A DNA stretch of 64,000 nt from assembly GCA_004560305.1 (NCBI GenBank), contig SFVI01000006.1, positions 1-64,000 on the forward strand, read 5' to 3'. Below are positions 57,064-64,000 of the stretch, piece by piece. Under the pieces are notes generated by a model that ran no database searches, was not told the DNA's origin, and worked only from the letters and a program-made list of their open reading frames with translations. The stretch comes from a bacterium (GTDB taxonomy: Bacteria; Bacillota; Clostridia; Oscillospirales; Oscillospiraceae). A program made the position numbers and the translations under genes. Each line of letters starts with the position of its first letter. The stretch's first letter is position 1.

Positions 57064-60000
57064 ATTCAAACCCACAGCCGCTCAGGCCGCCGCCATCGAA
57101 ACCCGTGGCAGCGCGGTGCTGGTGTCCGCCGGCGCCGGCAGCGGCAAAACCCGGGTGCTGACCCAGCGGCTCATGAGCCGCATCTGCGACGAAAATGACC
57201 CGGTGGATCTGGACCGTTTCCTGATCATCACCTTCACCCGGGCCGCCGCCGGAGAGCTGAAGGGCCGGATCATGCAGGAGCTGGCGGAGCGCCTGGCCAA
57301 GGACCCGGGCAACCGGCGGCTCCGGCGGCAGAACGCCCTCTGCGGCCGGGCCCAGATTGGCACCATCCACAGCTTCTGCGCCGCCCTCCTGCGGGAAAAC
57401 TGCCATATTCTGGGCCTGAGCCCGGACTTCAAGATCGTGGACGACGAACGGGCCGAGACCATGAAGACCGCCGCCCTGGAGCGGGTGCTGGAGGAGCGCT
57501 ATGCCCGGCCGGAGAACTACCCCGGCTTCCTGGCTCTGGCGGACACCGTGGGCGCCGGCCGCTCCGACGACCGGCTGGCGGCCCTGATTTTGAACCTGCA
57601 CCTGCGGATGCAGTGCCACGCCCGGCCGGAGCAATGGGCCCGGAAGCAGGTGGAGCAGCTGCGCTGCCCCTCTGCCGATGCGGCCGATACCCCCTGGGGC
57701 AAGGAAATCATGGAGCAGGCCAGCGCTTCTGCTGCCTATTGGAGCGGGGAGATGGACCGGCTGCTGCGCCTGATGGCCGGGGAGGAGAAGATCAGCGCTG
57801 CCTACAGGGACAGCTTTGCCCAGACGGCGGCGGAGCTGCGGGAGCTGTGCCGCTGCCTGAACATCGGCTGGGACAGGGCCAGGGACTGCCTGCCCATCCA
57901 GTTTGAAAAGCTGAAGGCCCTGCGCAATTCCCCCAATCCCCAGCTCTCCGAGCTGCTGAAAAGCCGGCGGGACGCCTGCAAAAAAGCCATGGGCGATCTG
58001 CAGGCGCTGCTGTATGCCCCTTCGGAACAGCTGATGTCCGAGCTGCGGCTCACTGCCCCGGCCATGGAGGCCCTGCTGGATGTGACCCTGGATTTCGACC
58101 GGGCCTTCAGCCGGGACAAGCGGCTGCGGGGCCTGGTGGACTATGCCGACCTGGAACACTTTACCGCCCGGCTCCTTACCGATGAAGAGGGTGCCCCCAC
58201 GGAACTGGCAAAGCAGCTGTCCCGCCGCTACGCGGAGATCATGGTGGACGAGTATCAGGACGTGAGCCGGGTGCAGGACGCCATCTTCCGGGCCATCTCC
58301 CGGGATGGACAGAACCTGTTTCTGGTGGGGGACGTGAAGCAGTCCATCTACCGCTTCCGCCTGGCCGACCCGGAAATCTTTACCGAGAAATATCTCAGCT
58401 ATGCAGACCATGAGGCTGCCGCCCCCGGCCAGCCCCGGCGCATCCTGCTGCGGGAGAACTTCCGCTCCCGCCGGGAGATCCTGGAGGGAGCCAACACAGT
58501 GTTCTCCCTGTGCATGTCCCGCCGCTTGGGGGACATGGATTATGACGAAGCCGCCAGTCTGCAATACGGCGCAAGCTATCCGGGGGAGGTGCCGGTGCCG
58601 GAGCTGACCCTGGTGGAGGCAGCCGGCGGCGAGGATGAGGACAGCCCGGATAAGACCGCCCGGGAGGCCGCCTGGGTGGCCGGGAAGATCCGGGAGCTGA
58701 TGGACAGCGGCTGCACCGTCATCGGCGCGGCGGGGCCAAGACCCCTGCAATATGGGGATATTGCCATCCTCCTGCGCTCCGGCAACGCGGTGGGACCGGC
58801 CTACCGGCGGGCTCTGGCGGAGCAGGGCATCCCGGTGGCCGCCGTCCAGGGCGGGGATTATTTCGCCTCTGTGGAGGTGTCCACCCTGGTGTCCATGCTG
58901 GCGGTGCTGGATAATCCCCATCAGGACATCCCGCTGATCGCTGTGCTGCGCTCCCCGGCCTTTGGCTTTAGCGCCGATGCGCTGTCGGCCATCCGGGGCG
59001 CTGACCGGCAGAGCGACTTCTACACCGCCCTGAAAGCTGCCGCAGAGACGGATGAAGCCTGCCGCGCCTTTTTGGAAAAGCTGGAGCGGCTGCGGGATCT
59101 GGCGGCGGATCTGCCCATGGCGGAGCTGGTGTGGCTGCTGCTGACGGAGCTGGACCTGCTGGCTTTGTGCAGCGCCATGCGGGACGGGGCGCAGCGCCGG
59201 GCCCGGCTGATGGCCTTCATAGAGCTGGCCGAGCGCTATGAGGGCAGCGGCTACCAAGGGCTTCACCGCTTCGTGCTGTGGCTGCGAAAACGCAGCGAAA
59301 AGGGGCAGGAGCCTGCCCTGGGCGGAGCGGAAAGCTCCGCCGTGCAGATCATGAGCATCCATAAATCCAAGGGCCTGGAATTCCCCGTGGTCTTTCTCTG
59401 CGATACGGCCCGCCGCTTCAACAAGCAGGACAGCCGGGACACCGTGCTGGTGCACCCGGAGCTGGGGCTTGGTCCCAAGCTGACGGATACCCGGCGCCAT
59501 GTGGAATATCCCACCCTGGCCCGCAACGCCATCAAGCTGCGCCTGGAGCGGGAGATGCTGTCTGAGGAGATGCGCCTGCTGTATGTGGCCATGACCCGTG
59601 CCAAAGAGCGGCTGTTCATCACTGCCGCCATGAAGGACCCGGAAGCTGCCATCGCCAAGGCGGAGAGCAGCGTCACCCGGCCCATGGCCCCGGAGGTGCT
59701 GAGCCAGGCGGGGGCCATGGCAAACTGGCTGCTCTGCGCTGCCCTGGCCGACGGCGGGGCGCACCTGAGCATGAACATCGGCAGCGTCACGGCCCAGACC
59801 CAGGCGGCGGAGGAACAGGAAGCGGCAGCCGCCCCAGGTGACCCGACCGCTGCCGCGGAGCTGGAACGGAACATGGCCTTTGCCTATCCCCACGCCGCGG
59901 CGGAGAAACTGCCCTCCAAGGTCACTGCTACGGAGCTGAAGGGCCATGAGGAGCCAGACGCCGAGGCAGTGAGCCTGGCCGTCAAGCCCCATGCTCCCTT

Positions 60001-60550
60001 CCGTATGCCGGATTTTGCAAGGAAGGACAAGCCCCTCACCGGCACGGAGAAGGGCATCGCCACCCACCTGGTGCTGCAATACATGGACTTTGCCAAAGGC
60101 GGCAGCCGGGAGGAGATCGAAGGGGAGGTGCAGCGCCTTTGCGCCCGGGGCTTCTTGTCCCGGCGGGAGGCGAAGGCGGTGGATGTGGCCGCCGTTGCCC
60201 GGCTGTTTGCCTCGGATCTGGGCAGGCGGATGCGAAGCTGCCCCCAGGTGCTGCGGGAGTTCAAGTTCTCCCTGCTGTGCGACGCGGCGGAGATTTACGG
60301 CGCCGCCGCCGGGGAGCAGCTGCTGCTCCAGGGCGTGGTGGACTGCTGCCTGGACGAGCCGGATGGCCTGGTCATCATCGACTATAAGACCGACCGGGTG
60401 CGCACGGCTCAGGAGATCCAGGAGCGGGGCAAGCGCTACCGGGGCCAGATCCTCAGCTACGCCAGGGCCATGGAGCGCATCCACGGCAAAAAGGTGAAGC
60501 AGTGCCTGCTGTATTTCATCACCCCGGGAAAAACCCTGGAAATTACGTGA
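57056..60550 (+). CDS. addA: AddA, helicase-nuclease subunit A
   Basis: The 1164-residue product is a UvrD-type helicase fused to a RecB-type nuclease. Walker A SAGAGSGKT includes Lys31, helicase motif II is MVDEYQDVSRVQD near residue 400, motif V/VI features include IMSIHKSKGLEFPVVF and LLYVAMTRAKERL, and the nuclease motif IIDYKTDRVR has Asp1109 and Lys1111. Chi recognition lies with AddB. Length is slightly under typical AddA. No terminator is visible after it; the rpmE promoter begins 19 nt downstream. Confidence 0.97.
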   Translation: MPEFKPTAAQAAAIETRGSAVLVSAGAGSGKTRVLTQRLMSRICDENDPVDLDRFLIITFTRAAAGELKGRIMQELAERLAKDPGNRRLRRQNALCGRAQIGTIHSFCAALLRENCHILGLSPDFKIVDDERAETMKTAALERVLEERYARPENYPGFLALADTVGAGRSDDRLAALILNLHLRMQCHARPEQWARKQVEQLRCPSADAADTPWGKEIMEQASASAAYWSGEMDRLLRLMAGEEKISAAYRDSFAQTAAELRELCRCLNIGWDRARDCLPIQFEKLKALRNSPNPQLSELLKSRRDACKKAMGDLQALLYAPSEQLMSELRLTAPAMEALLDVTLDFDRAFSRDKRLRGLVDYADLEHFTARLLTDEEGAPTELAKQLSRRYAEIMVDEYQDVSRVQDAIFRAISRDGQNLFLVGDVKQSIYRFRLADPEIFTEKYLSYADHEAAAPGQPRRILLRENFRSRREILEGANTVFSLCMSRRLGDMDYDEAASLQYGASYPGEVPVPELTLVEAAGGEDEDSPDKTAREAAWVAGKIRELMDSGCTVIGAAGPRPLQYGDIAILLRSGNAVGPAYRRALAEQGIPVAAVQGGDYFASVEVSTLVSMLAVLDNPHQDIPLIAVLRSPAFGFSADALSAIRGADRQSDFYTALKAAAETDEACRAFLEKLERLRDLAADLPMAELVWLLLTELDLLALCSAMRDGAQRRARLMAFIELAERYEGSGYQGLHRFVLWLRKRSEKGQEPALGGAESSAVQIMSIHKSKGLEFPVVFLCDTARRFNKQDSRDTVLVHPELGLGPKLTDTRRHVEYPTLARNAIKLRLEREMLSEEMRLLYVAMTRAKERLFITAAMKDPEAAIAKAESSVTRPMAPEVLSQAGAMANWLLCAALADGGAHLSMNIGSVTAQTQAAEEQEAAAAPGDPTAAAELERNMAFAYPHAAAEKLPSKVTATELKGHEEPDAEAVSLAVKPHAPFRMPDFARKDKPLTGTEKGIATHLVLQYMDFAKGGSREEIEGEVQRLCARGFLSRREAKAVDVAAVARLFASDLGRRMRSCPQVLREFKFSLLCDAAEIYGAAAGEQLLLQGVVDCCLDEPDGLVIIDYKTDRVRTAQEIQERGKRYRGQILSYARAMERIHGKKVKQCLLYFITPGKTLEIT

Positions 60551-60568
60551 TTTTCCAGCGAAAAGGGC

Positions 60569-60597
60569 TTGCAATCCGGGGAAGGCTGTGTTATAGT
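60569..60597 (+). promoter_or_regulatory. Promoter of the rpmE-mscS unit
   Basis: TTGCAA (60569-60574) and TATAGT (60592-60597) are 17 bp apart. The same TTGCAA box is used by rpsB and efp promoters here. Confidence 0.7.
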
Positions 60598-60663
60598 TCT
60601 CTTTGCGTCTTGTAACTATGCTTTTGCACAATCAAGATAGCCTTAGACGAGGAGATAAGACCC

Positions 60664-60864
60664 ATGAAGGAAGGAATCCATCCCAATTACCAGCAGACCA
60701 CCATCCGGTGCGCTTGCGGCGCCGTGATCGAGACCGGCTCCACCAAGAAGGACATCACCGTTGAGATCTGCTCCAAGTGCCACCCCTTCTACACCGGCAA
60801 GCAGAAGCTGGTCATTCCCGCGCTGTTTTGCTATTTAACTGAAAGGATCAAACGATGGAAATGA
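60664..60864 (+). CDS. rpmE: Ribosomal protein L31 with aberrant C-terminus
   Basis: The 66-residue product matches L31 from MKEGIHPNYQQ to YTGKQKLV (residues 1-50), with zinc-binding Cys in CACG and CSKC. There the conserved DTGGRVDRF-type continuation is missing; the frame instead reads IPALFCYLTERIKRWK, which runs through the mscS ribosome-site region and stops at 60864, inside mscS. This looks like a deletion that removed the end of rpmE, its stop and any terminator. Loss of the C-terminal part would remove contacts to the small subunit. A second rpmE copy elsewhere is possible. Assembly error is not excluded. Confidence 0.85.
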   Translation: MKEGIHPNYQQTTIRCACGAVIETGSTKKDITVEICSKCHPFYTGKQKLVIPALFCYLTERIKRWK

Positions 60865-61673
60865 TAGATACTTTGGAAAAGGTACTGGGCTTTGAACTGG
60901 GCGGCTTCAGCCTGGGCAGCCTGCTGTCGGCGGCGCTGCTGGCCGTGGTATGCCTGCTGGCGGTGAAGCTGCTGCTGAAAGGGGTGGACCGGGTACTGGC
61001 CCACTCCCATGTGGACGCTACGCTGCTGGGAATGCTGCGCTCCACAATAAAGGCGCTGCTGCTGTTTCTGGCGCTGCTGATGGTCATGGGCTGTCTGGGC
61101 ATCCCGGTGACGTCCCTGGTGGCGGTGCTGTCGGTGGCTGGCCTGGCCATCTCCCTGAGCGTCCAGAATTTTCTCAACAACGTGGCCGGCGGCTTTCAGC
61201 TGCTGATCTCCCACCCCTTTAAGGCCGGGGACTATGTCTCTGCCGGCGGCTGCGAGGGGACGGTGCAGGAGATCGGCCTGTTCTATACCAAGATCCTCAC
61301 TGTGGACAACAAGCTGGTGCAGCTGCCCAACAGCACCGTGGTCTCCGCCAACATCACCAACTACACCCATGAACCCTGCCGCCGGGTGGAGCTGAAGGTG
61401 ACCGCCTCTTATGACGCCCCGGTGGACAAGGTGAAGGAAAGCCTGCTGGCCTCTGCCGGCCAAATCTCCGGCATTCTGGAAGATCCGGCCCCCGTGGCCC
61501 GGGTCAGCGCCTATCAGGACAGCGCCATTGAATACATTCTGCGGGTCTGGTGCGAGACGGACCGGTACTGGGATGTGTATTTTGACCTGATGGAGGAGGT
61601 CAAGCGGGGCTTTGACAGAGACGGTATCGAAATGAGCTATCCCCACATGAACGTGCATGTCTGTCAGCGGTAA
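60855..61673 (+). CDS. mscS: Small-conductance mechanosensitive channel (MscS family)
   Basis: The 272-residue product has three N-terminal helices (the pore helix is in AGLAISLSVQNFLNNVAGGF) and a cytosolic beta/alpha-beta vestibule marked by HPFKAGDYV, LTVDNKLVQLPNS and ANITNYTHEP. It opens on membrane tension to release osmolytes. GAAAGGATC precedes ATG 60855, which overlaps the aberrant end of rpmE by 10 nt, so the channel is now read from the ribosomal protein promoter. Confidence 0.94.
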   Translation: MEMIDTLEKVLGFELGGFSLGSLLSAALLAVVCLLAVKLLLKGVDRVLAHSHVDATLLGMLRSTIKALLLFLALLMVMGCLGIPVTSLVAVLSVAGLAISLSVQNFLNNVAGGFQLLISHPFKAGDYVSAGGCEGTVQEIGLFYTKILTVDNKLVQLPNSTVVSANITNYTHEPCRRVELKVTASYDAPVDKVKESLLASAGQISGILEDPAPVARVSAYQDSAIEYILRVWCETDRYWDVYFDLMEEVKRGFDRDGIEMSYPHMNVHVCQR

Positions 61674-61684
61674 AGGAGCAGGCC

Positions 61685-62305
61685 GTGGAGAACAAAAACC
61701 AATGGCTGGCCTGGGCGGTGGAGCTGCAGGCCCTGGCCCAGGCCGGGCTTTACTACGGGAAGGATGTCTATGATATCGAGCGCTTTCAGCGCATCCGGGA
61801 CATGGCGGCAGAGATGCTCTCCCAAATCGGGGAGCTGCCCCTGGAGAAGGTGAAGCCTCTTTTCTGCAGCGAGGACGGCTACCAGACCCCCAAGCTGGAC
61901 AGCAGGGCTGCCATCTTCCGGGAGGACAAGATCCTGCTGGTGCAGGAGAAGGACGGCCTTTGGACCCTGCCCGGCGGCTGGGTGGACGCGGGGCTCACCG
62001 TGGCGGAGAACACCGTGAAGGAGGCCCGGGAGGAGGCCGGCCTGGCGGTCCGGCCGGAGCGGGTCATTGCCCTGCAGGATAAGGACAGGGACAATCCCCC
62101 GGCCCAGGCCCACAAGATCTGCAAGGTGTTCCTCTTGTGCACCGAGCTGGGCGGCAGCTTTCAGCCCAATTCCGAGACCGTTGCCAGCGGCTGGTTCTCT
62201 CTGGAGGCCCTGCCGCCTCTGGCAACCGGGAAAACCACGGAGAAGCAGATCAAAATGTGCTTTGACGCCCACCACGCAGAGCACTGGGAAACCGTATTTG
62301 ACTGA
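61685..62305 (+). CDS. Nudix hydrolase with Nudix_N_2-type N-terminus
   Basis: The 206-residue product begins with a helical segment (ELQALAQAGLYYGKDVYDIERFQRI split by standard spacing) typical of the Nudix_N_2 group, then a Nudix domain with GGWVDAGLTVAENTV and REEAGL, all catalytic Glu present. Members hydrolyse NDP-sugars or similar. The start is GTG 61685 after AAAGGAG. It lies 11 nt after mscS, so it is probably in the same unit, and ends at a shared terminator. Confidence 0.9.
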   Translation: MENKNQWLAWAVELQALAQAGLYYGKDVYDIERFQRIRDMAAEMLSQIGELPLEKVKPLFCSEDGYQTPKLDSRAAIFREDKILLVQEKDGLWTLPGGWVDAGLTVAENTVKEAREEAGLAVRPERVIALQDKDRDNPPAQAHKICKVFLLCTELGGSFQPNSETVASGWFSLEALPPLATGKTTEKQIKMCFDAHHAEHWETVFD

Positions 62306-62318
62306 TCTAGAGAAACAT

Positions 62319-62355
62319 AAAACAGGCTTTCGGCGTTTGTCCGAAAGCCTGTTTT
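62319..62355. terminator. Bidirectional terminator between Nudix and phosphoesterase genes
   Basis: A perfect 15-bp stem (AAAACAGGCTTTCGG/CCGAAAGCCTGTTTT) with a 7-nt loop ends both convergent genes. Confidence 0.88.
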
Positions 62356-62357
62356 GC

Positions 62358-62966
62358 CTAATTGCCGGGCTTATCCGGGAATTCCAGAATATAGCGCCCG
62401 GTGGCGTTTACGATGGTGGTCTCATTGTATTGATAGCAGCGGGGCCGGTTGGCGCCGTAGCGCTGGTGGATGTGGCCGTGCACCAGATATCGGGGCTGAT
62501 ACTGATCCAGCAGCGGGAGAAAAGCTTCAAAGCCCCGATGGGTCATATTGTCCTCATCCCCGAAGCCCCGCACCGGGGCATGGGTCAGCACAATATCCAC
62601 CCCGCCGGTCAGGGCCAGCTTCAGCCGCAGCCGGTGAATGCGCCGGCGCATCTGCCGCTCCGTATATTGATGGGGCCCGCCGTTATACAGGGCGCTGCCG
62701 CCCAGACCCAGAATGCGCAGCCCGCCCACAGTGACCAGCTTCCCGTCAATGCACTGGCAGCCCTCCGGCGGCCGCTGGGCATAGCCGCCGTCGTGATTGC
62801 CGTGTACATAAAGCAGGGGCCGGTTGGCCATGGTCACCAGGAAGCTGAGATACTCCGCATCCAGGTCGCCGGCGGAGAGAATCAGGTCGATGCCCTTCAG
62901 CCGCCCCGGCCTGTAAAAATCCCACAGGTATTTATCTTCTTCGTCGGAAACCAGTAAAATCTTCAT
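62358..62966 (-). CDS. Calcineurin-like metallophosphoesterase
   Basis: The 202-residue product is a compact soluble phosphoesterase. Motifs are AGDLDAE, HGNHDGG, LTHAPVRG and VHGHIHQRYG. The first metal motif, usually DxH, reads VSDEED here, so the His ligand is absent. The substrate is unknown. Its start overlaps the stop of the BMP-type gene by 4 nt (ATGA), coupling it to a transport gene. Confidence 0.85.
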   Translation of the reverse strand: MKILLVSDEEDKYLWDFYRPGRLKGIDLILSAGDLDAEYLSFLVTMANRPLLYVHGNHDGGYAQRPPEGCQCIDGKLVTVGGLRILGLGGSALYNGGPHQYTERQMRRRIHRLRLKLALTGGVDIVLTHAPVRGFGDEDNMTHRGFEAFLPLLDQYQPRYLVHGHIHQRYGANRPRCYQYNETTIVNATGRYILEFPDKPGN

Positions 62967-64000
62967 AGCTGTTTTTCTTCTTTCTGAGGCGGGATGCTGT
63001 CCCGGTATACGCCCAGCAGCCGCACCAGTTCCCGGGCCGGGGGAATGAGCTCATCATAGCCGGGGATGCTGCCCTCTACATTGTCGCAGAGCCAGTCCAT
63101 GGTCATGATCTCCTCCGGGCTGAAAGACCGGCTGCCGTCGCTGCGCTCAACACCCTGCTGGTCCACGATCCGGGTGTGAAAAGGGTCCACGCTGCCGTTG
63201 ATGATGCCCTGCTTCAGAATTTTTGCCAGACTGAGCACCCCGTCCGGCAGGGTGTCACTGAGCTGCACATCGATCACGCCGCTTTTCATGCCCCACCAGT
63301 AGTTGATGGCCCTGCTCTCCGGCACACTGTTCCAGCTGCCGTTGAAAATGCTGAGCACGATCTTTTCATAAAGCTTTCCCCAGTCCCAGCAGGGCACCAC
63401 CAGGGGCAGCAGACTGCCGTCCTCCTGCAGGCGGTAGGTGCCCCACTCCAGGGCCCAGTGGGGGTTTTTGGAGTTGGTGGCGTCCCGGTTGGAGATGACG
63501 GTGACGCCGCTTTCGATCAGCTCCTGTACCGGCTGTGGCTCCACACAGCTCCAGCGCAGCTTGATCCGGGCCCGGGGGTTGGTCAGCTTCACCCCCAGGG
63601 CGAAGGCGTTGATACATGCCGGCACCCCCATGATGGGGTAGTTGGACACAAAGCCGATCACATCCTCCTTGGCCATGGCCCCCGCCACAGCGCCGGTGAT
63701 AAACTTGGCCTCATACAAGCGGCTGTAGTACATCCGCACGCCGGTGTAGGGCAGGGACAGGGCGCAGTTGAGCACCTTCACATCGCTGTACTGGGCGGCA
63801 ATGCGGCGGCAGGCGCCGATCATACTGGGGGTGGTGGCAAAGAGCAGCTTTGCCCCCTCCTGCACCGCCTGCTCCATAGCGCCGTAATAGTCCTTATCCT
63901 GCACCTGGTACACCTTGATGCGCACCTTGTCTCCCAGCTTTTCTTCCAGGTACTCCCGCCCGTGGTCGTGGGCCCGGGTCCAGGCGCTGGTTTTGGGGTC
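62963..64000 (-). CDS. BMP/PnrA-like substrate-binding protein (5' end outside window)
   Basis: The frame is open to the right edge (346 codons seen). The sequence from DPKTSAWTRAHDHGREYLE onward resembles BMP family binding proteins of nucleoside or simple-sugar ABC importers: ATTPSMIGACRRIA, FVSNYPIMGVPACINAFALG and VISNRDATNS. The start and any signal peptide lie outside. The C-terminal extension after GVIDVQLSD is longer than in typical BMP proteins. Nucleoside transport is an inference from the family. Confidence 0.82.
   Translation of the reverse strand, partial: DPKTSAWTRAHDHGREYLEEKLGDKVRIKVYQVQDKDYYGAMEQAVQEGAKLLFATTPSMIGACRRIAAQYSDVKVLNCALSLPYTGVRMYYSRLYEAKFITGAVAGAMAKEDVIGFVSNYPIMGVPACINAFALGVKLTNPRARIKLRWSCVEPQPVQELIESGVTVISNRDATNSKNPHWALEWGTYRLQEDGSLLPLVVPCWDWGKLYEKIVLSIFNGSWNSVPESRAINYWWGMKSGVIDVQLSDTLPDGVLSLAKILKQGIINGSVDPFHTRIVDQQGVERSDGSRSFSPEEIMTMDWLCDNVEGSIPGYDELIPPARELVRLLGVYRDSIPPQKEEKQL

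Noticed and set aside
56936..60631. A 1231-codon open frame on the minus strand opposite addA and the end of addB
   Set aside because: It is antisense to a well-supported gene with all helicase and nuclease motifs; long antisense frames are expected in GC-rich DNA, and this one has no recognisable domain or ribosome site.

Overview
The window looks like a chromosomal segment from a GC-rich, gut-type member of the class Clostridia, most likely Oscillospirales. The evidence is the GC-rich coding sequence, Firmicutes-type AddAB and the GlgC/GlgD pair, plus CD1247-type, DUF951, YitT and DUF4349 families. About 58 protein genes are tightly packed, often with 4-nt ATGA overlaps. I see no tRNA, rRNA, CRISPR array, insertion sequence or prophage, and no gene-free stretch over 300 bases. 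Most transcription units start at readable promoters (TTGACA-like, 17-bp spacer, TATAAT-like) and end at intrinsic terminators, many shared by convergent genes.

Layout. 1-5329 is mostly leftward: DNA primase (cut by the window edge), a dGTPase-like HD hydrolase, a DUF4349 lipoprotein, a TcdA-type dehydratase and a membrane-anchored PpiC foldase. 5484-7983 is rightward: a YkuE-like phosphoesterase, a self-contained mini-gene of 20 codons with a sigma-E-like promoter, and a MATE transporter. 7977-9790 holds YitT and RF2. 10024-17599 holds prs, pth and a glycogen block (glgC, glgD, glgP) with an overlapping PfkB kinase, followed by a PIG-L deacetylase. 19930-24283 is leftward: a CD1247-type zinc protein, EF-P, an aminopeptidase and a two-component system. 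24428-30952 carries a D,D-carboxypeptidase, a KdpDE-like pair, a small membrane protein, a threonine aldolase, an XRE regulator with a membrane partner, and Ogt.

30991-32341 is leftward (Nth and a secreted protein). 32518-36474 is a rightward run: rarA, DUF951, GIY-YIG, acyltransferase, CapA. 36544-38261 is a leftward two-subunit aconitase X operon with a palindrome filling the promoter spacer. 38533-40271 is rpsB-tsf. 41314-45449 is a MarR-controlled heterodimeric ABC exporter. 45559-48588 is a possible Nif11-like protein, a GT-C-like membrane protein and an NlpC/P60 lipoprotein. 50059-53614 is a CotH-kinase lipoprotein, a phosphodiester glycosidase and a small membrane protein. 53728-60550 is addB-addA. 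The right end carries a C-terminally aberrant L31 gene, MscS, two Nudix/phosphoesterase genes and a truncated BMP-type binding protein.

Most genes are housekeeping. The least explained signals are the mini-gene at 6371-6539, the altered rpmE at 60664, the hairpin that can hide the ribosome binding site of the threonine aldolase gene, the operator-like palindrome at aconitase X, and the hairpin cluster at 19693-19922.
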